Below are positions 1 to 8,570 of a stretch of 14,777 nt of DNA, piece by piece. The notes under the pieces are model-generated. The model saw only the letters and a program-made list of their open reading frames with translations. It was not told the origin of the DNA and ran no database searches. This DNA is from Saccoglossus kowalevskii (Eukaryota; Hemichordata; Enteropneusta; Harrimaniidae). Position numbers and translations under genes: made by a program. The stretch spans positions 1-14,777 of the forward strand of contig NW_003122439.1 in the NCBI RefSeq assembly GCF_000003605.2. Reading direction: 5' to 3'. Numbering within the stretch: position 1 is the first letter of the stretch; each line of letters starts with the position of its first letter.

Positions 1-444
1 AACTGATATGTGGACTGTAAAAGGGCGCACATACCACAACATTTCAAATGATTTTAACACACAACATAAGACTTTAAAGGTTTCTATGGAAGGATAGTAA
101 ATCACTCATGGTATTTGAGCTAGACGAACAGTAGAATGGAAAATGACTTGACCAGTCTACTATAGATATTTTAAAAACACCCATGAGAAATCTATCCTCT
201 CCCTCAATTAAATCACGTCAATCATTCCCTAGAAGTTAAATAAATCAATGTTGATGATGGAGACTAAGTGACTTTGACCTTCAGCAATCATCTTTATTAA
301 ATTGAATATTCAGATGAAATTCAGGTCAAGTAAGTAAAGATGATATTTTCAAGTACATTTAAAAATTTTGAACAAAGACAAACATAACACCACTTTTTGC
401 ATGGTGTTTAGCATTAGAAATTTTGGAACAGGAGGTAAAAATTA
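1..444. other. AT-rich non-coding flank
   Basis: I see no gene, splice-flanked exon or repeat in this stretch. It is ordinary AT-rich DNA that passes without a clear boundary motif into the first unit of the 27-bp array near position 445. Confidence 0.6.
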
Positions 445-460
445 AAATTGGTTCATCAGT

Positions 461-783
461 GACAACCCGTGAAATTGGTTAATCAATGATAACTAGTGAA
501 ATTAGTTCATCAGTGATAACTAGTAAAATTAGTTCATCAGTGATAACCAGTGAAATTAGTTCATCAGTGATGACCAGTGAAATTGGTTCATCAGTGATAA
601 CAAGTGAAATTGGTTCATCAGTGACAACCCGTGAAATTGGTTAATCAATGATAACTAGTGAAATTAGTTCATCAGTGATAACTAGTAAAATTAGTCATCA
701 GTGATAACCAGTGAAATTAGTTCATCAGTGATGACCAGTGAAATTGGTTCATCAGTGATAACCAGTGAAATTGGTTTATCAGT
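461..783. repeat. 162-bp higher-order duplication (six 27-bp units, two copies)
   Basis: The block starting GACAACCCGTG at 461 recurs at 623, exactly six units later, with the same order of unit variants: AACCCG, then ACTAGTG, then AGTAAAATTAG, and so on. The copies differ by a 1-bp deletion near 695 and two substitutions in the last unit (AACAAG/AACCAG and TTCATC/TTTATC). The AACCCG unit holds GGTTAATCAATG, which puts a TAA stop in the otherwise open frame. The copy at 461-622 and 623-783 is therefore a recent multi-unit duplication inside the array. Confidence 0.85.
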
Positions 784-1294
784 GATGACCAGTGAAATTG
801 GTTCATTAGTGACAACTAGTGAAATTGGTTCAACAGTGACAACTAGTGAAATTGGTTCAACAGTGATAACCAGTGAAATTAGTTTATCAGTGATGACCAG
901 TGAAATTGGTTCATTAGTGACAACTAGTGAAATTGGTTCAACAGTGACAACTAGTGAAATTGGTTTATCAGTGATAACTAGTGAAATTTGTTCATCAGTG
1001 ATGACCAGTGAAATTGGTTCATCAGTGATGACCAGTGAAATTGGTTTATCAGTGATGACCAGTGAAATTGGTTCATTAGTGACAACTAGTGAAATTGGTT
1101 CATCAGTGATGACCAGTGAAATTGGTTCATTAGTGATGACCAGTAAAATTGGTTTATCAGTGATGACCAGTGAAATTGGTTCATCAGTGATGACCAGTGA
1201 AATTGGTTCATTAGTGATGACCAGTGAAATTGGTTTATCAGTGATAACCAGTGAAATTGGTTTATCAGTGATGACCAGTGAAATTGGTTTATCA

Positions 1295-1640
1295 GTGATA
1301 ACCAGTGAAATTGGTTCATTAGTGATGACCAGTGAAATTGGTTTATCAGTGATGACCAGTGAAATTGGTTCATCAGTGATGACCAGTGAAATTGGTTTAT
1401 CAGTGATGACCAGTGAAATTGGTTTATCAGTGATAACCAGTGAAATTGGTTTATCAGTGATGACCAGTGAAATTGGTTCATTAGTGACAACTAGTGAAAT
1501 TGGTTCATCAGTGATGACCAGTGAAATTGGTTTATCAGTGATAACCAGTGAAATTGGTTCATTAGTGATGACCAGTGAAATTGGTTTATCAGTGATGACC
1601 AGTGAAATTGGTTCATCAGTGATGACCAGTGAAATTGGTT
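1295..1640. repeat. Nine-unit (243-bp) higher-order periodicity inside array 1
   Basis: A run of unit variants beginning GTGATAACC, with the order TTCATTA, TTTATCA, TTCATCA, starts at 1295 and again at 1538, a shift of 243 bp or nine 27-bp units. This shows that amplification here also moved blocks of several units, not only single units. The match was found by reading variant order, so the exact limits are approximate. Confidence 0.55.
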
Positions 1641-1647
1641 CATCAGT

Positions 1648-1712
1648 GACAACCCGTGAAATTGGTTAATCAATGATAACTAGTGAAATTAGTTCATCAG
1701 TGATAACTAGTG
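1648..1712. repeat. Third copy of the stop-bearing AACCCG cassette
   Basis: GACAACCCGTGAAATTGG followed by TTAATCAATGATAACTAG recurs here, 1025 bp (38 units minus the 1-bp deletion) after the copy at 623. Only the first two units of the six-unit block are shared before ordinary units resume. The TAA in this cassette ends the long plus-strand open stretch that begins near 701. Confidence 0.8.
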
Positions 1713-2377
1713 AAATTGGTTCATCAGTGATGACCAGTGAAATTGGTTCATTAGTGATGACCAGTGAAATTGGTTCATTAGTGATGAACCAGTGAAATTG
1801 GTTTATCAGTGATGACCAGTGAAATTGGTTTATCAGTGATGACCAGTGAAATTGGTTCATTAGTGACAACTAGTGAAATTGGTTCATCAGTGATGACCAG
1901 TGAAATTGGTTTATCAGTGATGATCAGTGAAATTGGTTCATTAGTGACAACTAGTGAAATTGGTTTATCAGTGATGACCAGTGAAATTGGTTTATCAGTG
2001 ATGACCAGTGAAATTGGTTCATTAGTGATAACTAGTGAAATTTGTTCATTAGTGATAACCAGTGAAATTGGTTTATCAGTGATGACCAGTGAAATTGGTT
2101 TATCAGTGATAACCAGTGAAATTGGTTCATCAGTGATGACCAGTGAAATTGGTTCATCAGTGATGACCAGTGAAATTGGTTCATCAGTGATGACCAGTGA
2201 AATTGGTTCATTAGTGACGGCCAGTGAAATTGGTTCATCAGTGATGACCAGTGAAATTGGTTCAACAGTGATAACCAGTGAAATTGGGTCAATGATGATA
2301 ACCAGTGAAATTGGTTCATCGGTGATAACCAGTGAAATTGGTTCAGTGATGATAACCAGTGAAATTGGTTTATCAAT

Positions 2378-2510
2378 GATAACCAGTGGATTTGGTTTAC
2401 CAGTGATAACCAGTGGATTTGGTTCACCAGTGATAACCAGTGGATTTGGTTCACCAGTGATGACCAGTGGATTTGGTTCACCAGTGATGACCAGTGGATT
2501 TGGTTGGATT
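2378..2510. repeat. Divergent GGATTTGG subfamily at the 3' edge of array 1
   Basis: From 2378 the unit changes abruptly to GATAACCAGTGGATTTGG plus TTCACCAGT. The central GAAATT becomes GGATTT and CATCA becomes CACCA, while the 27-bp spacing is kept. About five units are of this type, and the array then ends in a doubled GGATTTGG near 2507-2513. The units just before (2280-2377) are also more irregular (GGGTCAATGATG, TTCAGTGATG), as expected for the less homogenised edge of a satellite array. Confidence 0.85.
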
Positions 2511-2583
2511 TGGAGGTGCTAGGCTTGTTTATTTTAATTGATTGAAATGAAACAAAAAATGGGGGAAATTAAATGTAACAGAA
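2511..2583. other. Spacer between arrays, with tail copy 1 (2531-2561)
   Basis: This is non-repetitive AT-rich DNA between the two arrays. Positions 2531-2561 start with ATTTTAATTGATTGA and continue AATGAAACAAAAAATG. A near-identical segment lies just after the second array at 3646-3675, so the spacer probably holds one copy of a shared array-flanking sequence. The 3' end (GAAATGACTAGTG) already resembles the repeat monomer. Confidence 0.7.
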
Positions 2584-3579
2584 ATGACTAGTGAAATCAG
2601 TGTAACAAAAATTAGTGGACTTGGTTCATCAGTGACAAGTGAAATCTGTGTAGAAGTGACAACTAGTGATATCATAGTAGAAGTGATAATTAGTCAAATC
2701 AGTGTAACAAAAATCAGTGAACTTGGTTCGTCAATGACAAGTGAAATCAGTGTAGAAGTGACAACTAGTGGTATCATAGTAGAAATGATAATTAGTGAAA
2801 TCAGTGTAACAAAAATCAGTGGACTTGGTTCGTCAGTGACAAGTGAAATCAGTGTAGAAGTGACAACTAGTGGTATCATAGTAGAAGTGATAATTAGTCA
2901 AATCAGTGTAACAAAAATCAGTGAACTTGGTTCGTCAATGACAAGTGAAATCAGTGTAGAAGTGACAACTAGTGATATCATAGTAGAAGTGATAATTAGT
3001 CAAATCAGTGTAACAAAAATCAGTGAACTTGGTTCGTCAATGACAAGTGAAATCAGTGTAGAAGTGACAACTAGTGATATCATATAGAAGTGATAATTAG
3101 TGAAATCAGTGTAACAAAAATCAGTGGACTTGGTTCGTCAGCGACAAGTGAAATCAGTGTAGAAGTGACAACTCGTGATATCATAGTAGAAGTGATAATT
3201 AATGAAATCAGTGTAACAAAAATCAGTGGACTTGGTTCGTCAATGACAAGTGAAATCAGTGTAGAAGTGACAACTAGTGATATCATAGTAGAAGTGATAA
3301 TTAGTGAAATCACTGTAACAAAAATCAGTGGACTTGGTTCGTCAGTGACAAGTGAAATCAGTGTAGAAGTGACATCATAGTAGAAGTGATAATTAGTGAA
3401 ATCAGCGTAACAAAAATCAGTGGACTTGGTTCATCAGTGACAAGTGAAATCAGCGTAACAAAAATCAGTGGACTTGGTTCATCAGTGACAAGTGAAATCA
3501 GCATAACAAAAATCAGTGGACTTGGTTCGTCAATGACAAGTGAAATCAGTGTAGAAGTGATAATTAGTAAAAACAGTGT
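2584..3579. repeat. 102-bp higher-order tandem array built from 24/24/27/27-bp monomers
   Basis: GTAACAAAAAT recurs at 2602, 2704, 2806, 2908, 3010, 3111, 3213 and 3315, so the unit is 102 bp with one 101-bp copy (1-bp loss near 3084). Each unit splits into four monomers that all begin AGTG: AGTGAAATCAGTGTAAC.. (24), AGTGGACTTGGTTCG.. (24), AGTGAAATCAGTGTAG.. (27) and AGTGATATCATAG.. (27). A 10-bp loss near 3372 makes the next step 92 bp. The array then ends in two 48-bp steps (3407, 3455, 3503) holding only the first two monomers. GGTTCATCAGTGACA also occurs in array 1, so the monomers look related to the 27-bp unit. Open frames here follow from lengths divisible by three and break at the indels. 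Confidence 0.93.
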
Positions 3580-3645
3580 AAAAATGATGATGAGTATAAA
3601 AGTAAGTATAAAATAGGTATGTACAACCTATTTATCGTATCAAAT

Positions 3646-3675
3646 ATTTTAATTGATTGAATGAAGCCAAAAATG
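3646..3675. repeat. Array-flanking tail, copy 2
   Basis: ATTTTAATTGATTGA is identical to 2531-2545 and is followed by ATGAAGCCAAAAATG, which matches AATGAAACAAAAAATG at 2546-2561 with one indel and two changes. The two copies follow the ends of the two arrays, about 20 bp after the first and about 65 bp after the second. This suggests that the arrays, with their flanks, arose from one duplicated or mobile unit. Confidence 0.7.
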
Positions 3676-4137
3676 TGAATAATTAATTATGAGACACCTT
3701 ACAGGTGTTAATTATTGTCTTATTTATTTTGTACATAAAAATGTTTTCACCTGATTTTAGTCGGAATTCTGTACTATTACTAGAATCAAATGAACTAGTA
3801 TTTTGATTCTATCATTTGAAGAATGTTGAAGAAACGATCTCAGGTTTTACAACTTTAAACAAACAGTATAATTTAATACAGATTTCTCATACGTCAAAAC
3901 TTTCAACAGAATGAGCTCACAACCTTGTCATCAAACCTTGTTTTCACATTTTCTTCAGTAACTCCTAAAGTCTATGAGGAAATTCCATGCCTAATCCCCA
4001 CAAATTTTGAATTTCAAGGACTAGTCATGCTTAATTGTGCATTTGTGGAATCTGAAATCTTCACAAATCGGAGCCAACATGTTTGAAGTCGCATGAACCC
4101 ATTTTGATCATTCACTAGGTTATGTAATAACCACCGA
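3676..4137. other. Non-coding AT-rich stretch
   Basis: I see nothing assignable here: no splice-flanked open frame, no tandem repeat and no RNA-like fold. It runs from the array tail to the first TACTGTA-ended repeat. Confidence 0.5.
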
Positions 4138-4320
4138 TACTGTAGAATGTATAATTTTACTGTTTTGAATTTTCACGATTTTATGTCATTCATGAAGACA
4201 ACATTTTACAAACGCCACTAACAATCGGTGTCATAGAACCCCAGAGAAGTTTTCACTGCGAAATTTCAAAACTCATGAAATCCGGGAAAATCTATCTCTT
4301 GCAAAATTTAAGTGGTTAAC
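4138..4320 (+). repeat. Dispersed TACTGTA-ended repeat, copy A (decayed)
   Basis: The segment opens with TACTGTA and contains ATTTTCACGATTTTATG, CATTCATGAAGACAACATTTTAC, CCAGAGAAGTTTTCACTGC and an end TTAAGTGGTTAAC. The same blocks occur in the same order at 5382-5525, so this is one of at least two alignable copies of an interspersed repeat. No coding capacity is visible. It is probably a non-autonomous element, but I could not define target-site duplications. Confidence 0.6.
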
Positions 4321-4326
4321 ACTAGT

Positions 4327-4332
4327 TTTATT
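4327..4332 (-). promoter_or_regulatory. Possible polyadenylation signal AATAAA
   Basis: TTTATT on the plus strand gives AATAAA on the minus strand, about 235 bp beyond the stop codon of the candidate minus-strand exon at 4566-4791. Such hexamers are common in AT-rich DNA, so the support is weak and depends on that exon being real. Confidence 0.15.
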
Positions 4333-4565
4333 CAAACAAAATAAACTCTTAGGTAACTGTGTTCTAAAAGCTGGGAATCATTCTGACGGAAAGCACAACA
4401 ATAGTGCATTCTAGGAATTTCCAATTTTCTGGGTTTTATACAAAAATAATTTAATTTATACATGTTGTACACATGAATAAAACATACACACATAAATCAA
4501 CCACAAGTGGGATGGTGACAAGAGTTATCGTCCAAATAGCGATTTCTTGGAGAAAACCCAAAATC

Positions 4566-4791
4566 TCAAATGTTTGGAATCTTTATGCGTACAATGTCGT
4601 AGGTGATTTGTTCAACAAAATATAACTTATCCCCAGTGAAGGTGAAGACAAGTACCTTTCTAGAACTAGACCACAGCTGGTATAACACACAACTTTCCTT
4701 CATGCTTGCCTTGATGAAGAAAAACAAAATAGGTTTGCCAATTTGCACTGCTGCTTGCTTGAGCACACATGGAGCAAACAGTTGCCACGCT
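4566..4791 (-). CDS. Candidate 3'-terminal coding exon, unknown protein
   Basis: Reading the minus strand, a T-rich tract ending TTTGTGTTTGTGGTAG is followed by an open stretch of one leftover base plus 74 codons and a TGA. The predicted residues begin AWQLFAPCVLKQ and end YDIVRIKIPNI. Many codons end in G or C (CTG, GTG, AAG, TTC, ACC), which is unlike the AT-rich surroundings and suggests coding. If the acceptor is right, the upstream intron is in phase 2. I recognise no domain. Alternatives are a chance open frame, a fossil transposon reading frame, or an internal exon ending at AAAG|GTACTT. A 94-codon open frame can occur by chance in DNA of this size and composition, so the call rests on the acceptor and base composition. 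Confidence 0.35.
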
Positions 4792-5381
4792 CTACCACAA
4801 ACACAAATAAATGAGTAGAAAGACCAATTGTGTTTTGAGTTGAAGATCACTAAAAACTAAAACAGGAGAACTGAGAAGCCCTCTTACAGAGTTTACAGAC
4901 TGTAACTAAAGTGAGAATAAACAAACTCATTAAATCAGAAAACATGTTGCATTTCTAATTTATGTACATACCTAACACAACCGAGCAGAATGCCTTTCTG
5001 GTGAACCTCATTTAAGTAAAGGGAGACAAGTACCAACAATAATAAATTATTGAATGTGATTTCTGTAGGGTGAAACCAACCTCTGTTTAGATATTAGATT
5101 GCACTCAAACATCAAGTGTTCTAAAAACAACTCTGCTTTCAAACAAAACATTAATCTCTTTCAGTAGGTGCTCTACCTCCGGATTTGTATAGAGGAAGTA
5201 GTAGAGATGGAACAACACACCGATTTGTTTCTCTATTTCACTTCAAGTGTTATTTTACGTTACCTGTTCAAGTCAAGTGATTATAATACTCTTGAAACTG
5301 AAATGTTAGAATGGTTAGGATCAGCCAATTAATCAATCAAGTAGCAAGCATGCCTCTACATGTGCACTTGTATTTGCAGTA
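4792..5381. other. Non-coding AT-rich stretch
   Basis: No exon, RNA gene or repeat could be supported here. If the minus-strand candidate exon at 4566-4791 is real, this stretch would be intron. Confidence 0.45.
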
Positions 5382-5525
5382 TACTGTAAACCGCTTAATT
5401 TTCATGATTTTATCATTTTATGGCATTTGTGAAAACAAAATTTCATGATAATCAATGACATTGTACGGCTCCAGAGAAATTATCACTGCAACAAATTGGT
5501 CCCTTGTGAAATTAAAGCAATTAAC
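5382..5525 (+). repeat. Dispersed TACTGTA-ended repeat, copy B
   Basis: The segment opens TACTGTAAACCGCTTAATTT. It then follows copy A block by block: TTTTCATGATTTTAT, GGCATTTGTGAAAACAAAATTT, CCAGAGAAATTATCACTGC and AAATTAAAGCAATTAAC. It has the same orientation as the copy at 4138-4320 and is about 40 bp shorter. It is non-coding. Confidence 0.6.
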
Positions 5526-5855
5526 AATATTTACCAACCCAAACTGCCATTAGTATTATTAACCATTTCACCACCAGTTCCATCTTTTCATCACAAATTC
5601 ACAAAATACTCCTATTTATAGTCTGCACTTTCCTTCAGAAGACTGGGGCAAAAATAGCCAAATTTTTTGAGTAAAAACTGAAAATTGTCTCACATTTTGT
5701 CTGTTGGCTCCAAAATTAGGGTTCATTTCCAGAAATATTGAAGAATATAAGAAAAAAGTGCATTCTAAGTTTTGAATTAAAACCATATTTCAATTACTAC
5801 TGGTCGGTGAATACCAAAGGACTCTGGGTTAACATAGCTATTCCTTACTACAGTA
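5526..5855. other. Non-coding AT-rich stretch
   Basis: I see no gene, RNA or repeat here that I can support. Confidence 0.45.
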
Positions 5856-5925
5856 TGCAAAGTATGCATAAAACAGTATCGTAGTGATTGTATCGTCTAA
5901 TTGGTAGTTGAGTGCATACTTTGCA
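5856..5925. repeat. 13-bp perfect inverted repeat around a 44-bp spacer
   Basis: TGCAAAGTATGCA at 5856-5868 is the exact reverse complement of TGCATACTTTGCA at 5913-5925. The arms could form a 13-bp stem or be the terminal repeats of a very small palindromic element. The flanks do not show a convincing target-site duplication, so the nature of the structure is open. Confidence 0.7.
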
Positions 5926-6804
5926 GTAATCATATGATAATAATCTTAACATACATTGCAATGGATGAAAATCGATACATGACAATAAACAAAAATTTAA
6001 AAAAAAAATACAATACAAACATTAATAAAAATAGGGAACAACTTCAAAATAGGAGACAAAAAAATCTTTAAGAAAAATATTTTGAAGAAATAAACTATTA
6101 CACTTATACATTATTAATAGTAACCCAATAAAGTGATTATGATTATGACATTTTCTTTCTTGTGATCATAATTTAGACATACACTAACATTTATGCAAAA
6201 ACATTCTGCCTTCAGTTATATTATTTCAGTTACATGTACATGCTACAGAAAAGTGCGGAGGGGGGGTATCATAAATGTTACACTTTAGAAAAAGTTCCAT
6301 AAATGGATTATACTGTTTTGCCGGATGCATTAACAACATTTGTTGATATTTAACTTAATATATAGAGACAAACTAATTATCACAATATGTTGTTTCAAAA
6401 TGTCACTTAATAATTGATTAGAACATATGTCATCAACTTTTCATTATTATTAACCAGATGAAAACTAAAAAATGCAATGATTTTTTGAAAAAAATTTCTA
6501 GAAAAATCCATGTTAAAGCAATAATAAAGAGTAATCATCAGCATACAATTAAGAGTACCTATCTTATTATGAGCGTACAACATGTGATTTTTTTCACCAT
6601 ACATGCAACTAAAATATGGAGATATGATATCAGACTTTTTTCCCAATTTAGCTCATCTGGTTCTTTTTTGTGCCTAATTCTCAAAAAACTTTGATTTCAA
6701 GAACTTGTCAGAGACTTTATTTGTACGTTGTACGTTTTCGCAGGTTGTGGTGTCGACATTTTATTGTCACATGACTCCATCATGATCAACCGCTAGTTTT
6801 GTAA
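5926..6804. other. Non-coding, very AT-rich stretch
   Basis: This region has A-runs near 6000 and a G-run near 6258-6266, but no exon with credible splice signals. The overlapping ORFs on both strands near 6407-6694 are AT-driven (rich in K, N, I, F) and I do not accept them as genes. Confidence 0.5.
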
Positions 6805-7098
6805 TACTGTAAAATGCTTAATTTTCGCTGCTAGAAATGTTCTCAATTTGAAGATTCTAAAACATTTGTAATGCATTTTTTCAAAGTCGCTGACTGTAAT
6901 TTTCGCTGCTACAAATGGTCTCGATTTAAGATTCTAAAACATTTGTAATGCATTTTTTCAAAGTCACTGACTAATTTTCGCTGCTAGAAATGTTCTTGAT
7001 TTGAAGATTCTAAGGCATTTGTAATGCATTTTTTCAAAGTCGCTGACTGTAATTTTCACTGCTACAAAATTTGATGGAAAATTAATGCAGCTACAGTA
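6805..7098. repeat. TACTGTA/TACAGTA-bounded repeat element, copy C, with internal tandem repeat
   Basis: TACTGTA at 6805-6811 and TACAGTA at 7092-7098 are exact 7-bp inverted termini around a block of three-plus 78-bp tandem units. The head (TACTGTAAAATGCTTAATTT) closely matches the head of copy B, and CTGCTACAAAATTT at 7056-7069 is found reverse-complemented at 8636-8649 in copy D. The layout resembles a small non-autonomous element with a tandem core. No transposase is visible. Confidence 0.55.
6819..7068. repeat. 78-bp tandem repeat, about 3.2 copies
   Basis: Units start with TAATTTTCGCTGCTA at 6819, 6897 and 6972, and with TAATTTTCACTGCTA at 7050. Steps are 78, 75 and 78 bp. Units share GATTCTAAAACATTTGTAATG and TTTTTTCAAAGTCGCTGAC. 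Unit 2 lost three bases in two places (TTGAAG to TTAAG, and GACTGTAAT to GACTAAT). The fourth copy is cut short after about 20 bp. Confidence 0.9.
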
Positions 7099-8570
7099 AT
7101 TCATTGATAGTTACAGAAAGCCAAAATACTTATTTTATCAATTTATCCTACTTGTATTGAAATAAAACTAACAGACAAAACCTGATCTAAAATTCATTCA
7201 TGACACTAAGCAGAGATGTATTTGTGCTGCAAAATATTTATATTAGTTAATTCCAGTTGATCTCTAACTATATAGACATAAGTAGGATATTGGGGTTTAA
7301 AAGCGTATCGGAAACACTACAACATCTAAAATTAGCAAGAAGTATGAGTCAGTGAGAAGTACCCAGAGGACTTAACACGTAAATGAGGAAAAATTGTTTT
7401 TGTATTCTGAACTTTCCAGACCTGTGGATGTCAACGGCTTGATGATTCATCTTTGTCTGTTGTCTTCAACAACGTTTATTACTACTATGTAGAAGTTCAG
7501 TTATAATACGCACTTGGTGTACAAAGTTATCAGGAATAAAAAGTTCTCATTATATCTATATCAAGTTTGGAGGTTGTATGAATTTTGAGGTAGTTTGCTC
7601 ATACTCAGAAATCCTTGAAATTCTGCAAGAGGGGTTGGATTATTGTATTGTTCAAAAATCTGAAATAAAAATTTATGGTTATTGAACTAAGTTTCTAAGT
7701 TTTCCACAAAACAACCTTGTAAATTGCATTTTTTGAATAGTTTATAATTGGTTCCTATAACAGAAACATTCAATCATATCTAACAATTTTGTTTGGTGAC
7801 CTATGCTAAAAAAAAGATACATATGACTGTCATGAAAAATGGGAGAATTTGAAATATTAGTATAAGTTATCCATGTTATTCATATCCATGTTATCTATGG
7901 TAAATGTTCCGAAATGAACCCTTTTTAGATTATTTTGTATTTGTTTTCTTGGAAACACATTCTTCTTTCTTGGTAAAAACTTTAAATATGAATGACGTAC
8001 ACGTATGTGATTCATCACAAAAATTTGTGAATGATTTACTGGGATCAATTGAGAAAGTGAGAAAGTTAGGCAGATAATTGACTTTACACAAAACTTTACT
8101 CTCTTTTGTACAATTTAATGGAATGATATATATAAAAAAGAATTTCTTTTAACCAAAACCAAATTGCTATTGTAACATTTGGCATCATATGTTACAAGAC
8201 TTTCGCTATTCAATTATATAATATGACAATTGCTGATAAACAAAAACTTTGATGTGACATTAAGTCACCACTGTCTTGATAGAGTTGGAGGAGATCCAAC
8301 ATAATATGTGATGACTCATTTAGCATGCAATGTATCCCAGGAGGAATACATAAACAAGCATGTCAAGTAGTTCTGACTCATACTGTACTCAAACGCTATT
8401 TACAAATTTACTATCGATTCCAAGTCGGGCCGTTGGATGCATACACATTTGATTCACATAGCCAAACATTACTTCTCTCAGTTCAATTTGTTTCATACAG
8501 CGCTTGGCTTAGTTTGTTTGCATGGCAGTCTCATTACTTGTCCAATATGAATCGGCAACTAATCATGCTA
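7099..8570. other. Non-coding AT-rich stretch
   Basis: I see no supported gene. Minus-strand ORF 7857-8048 is a short AT-rich frame without splice context. Plus-strand ORF 8325-8621 is 98 codons, has no recognisable motif and runs into the TACTGTA repeat at 8571, which argues against it. If the minus-strand exon at 8665-8840 is real, this may be its 3' UTR or downstream DNA. Confidence 0.45.

Larger units (their letters stand above)
445..2510. repeat. 27-bp minisatellite array, about 76 units
   Basis: The sequence is a head-to-tail array with consensus thirds GTGATGACC, AGTGAAATT and GGTTCATCA. Nearly every unit is exactly 27 bp, with two phase breaks: a 1-bp loss near 695 and a 1-bp gain near 1787, which cancel. 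Most variation between units is at a few fixed transition sites (ATG/ATA, ACA/ATA, ACC/ACT, GGT/AGT, TCA/TTA); the main exception is CAACAG for CATCAG. Because the unit length divides by three, stop-free frames exist on both strands (9-residue periods such as MTSEIGSSV on plus and MNQFHWSSL on minus). I regard these as by-products. Each unit is also an imperfect dyad, TGATGACCA facing TGGT-T-CATCA. There is no intron, leader or non-repetitive coding flank. Confidence 0.95.

Noticed and set aside
701-2522. Large plus- and minus-strand ORFs over the 27-bp array as a repeat protein gene
   Set aside because: The frames follow from a 27-bp unit without stops on either strand; variation is mostly codon-changing, and cassette stops and 1-bp indels break the frame.
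445-3579. CRISPR-like array
   Set aside because: Units are directly abutting with no unique spacers, and the sequence context is eukaryotic.
2584-3616. ORFs over the 102-bp array as coding sequence
   Set aside because: They depend on unit length divisible by three, are broken at the 1-bp and 10-bp losses, and have no non-repetitive coding flank.
6407-6694. Overlapping short ORFs on both strands
   Set aside because: Composition is AT-driven (K, N, I, F) and there is no splice or start support.
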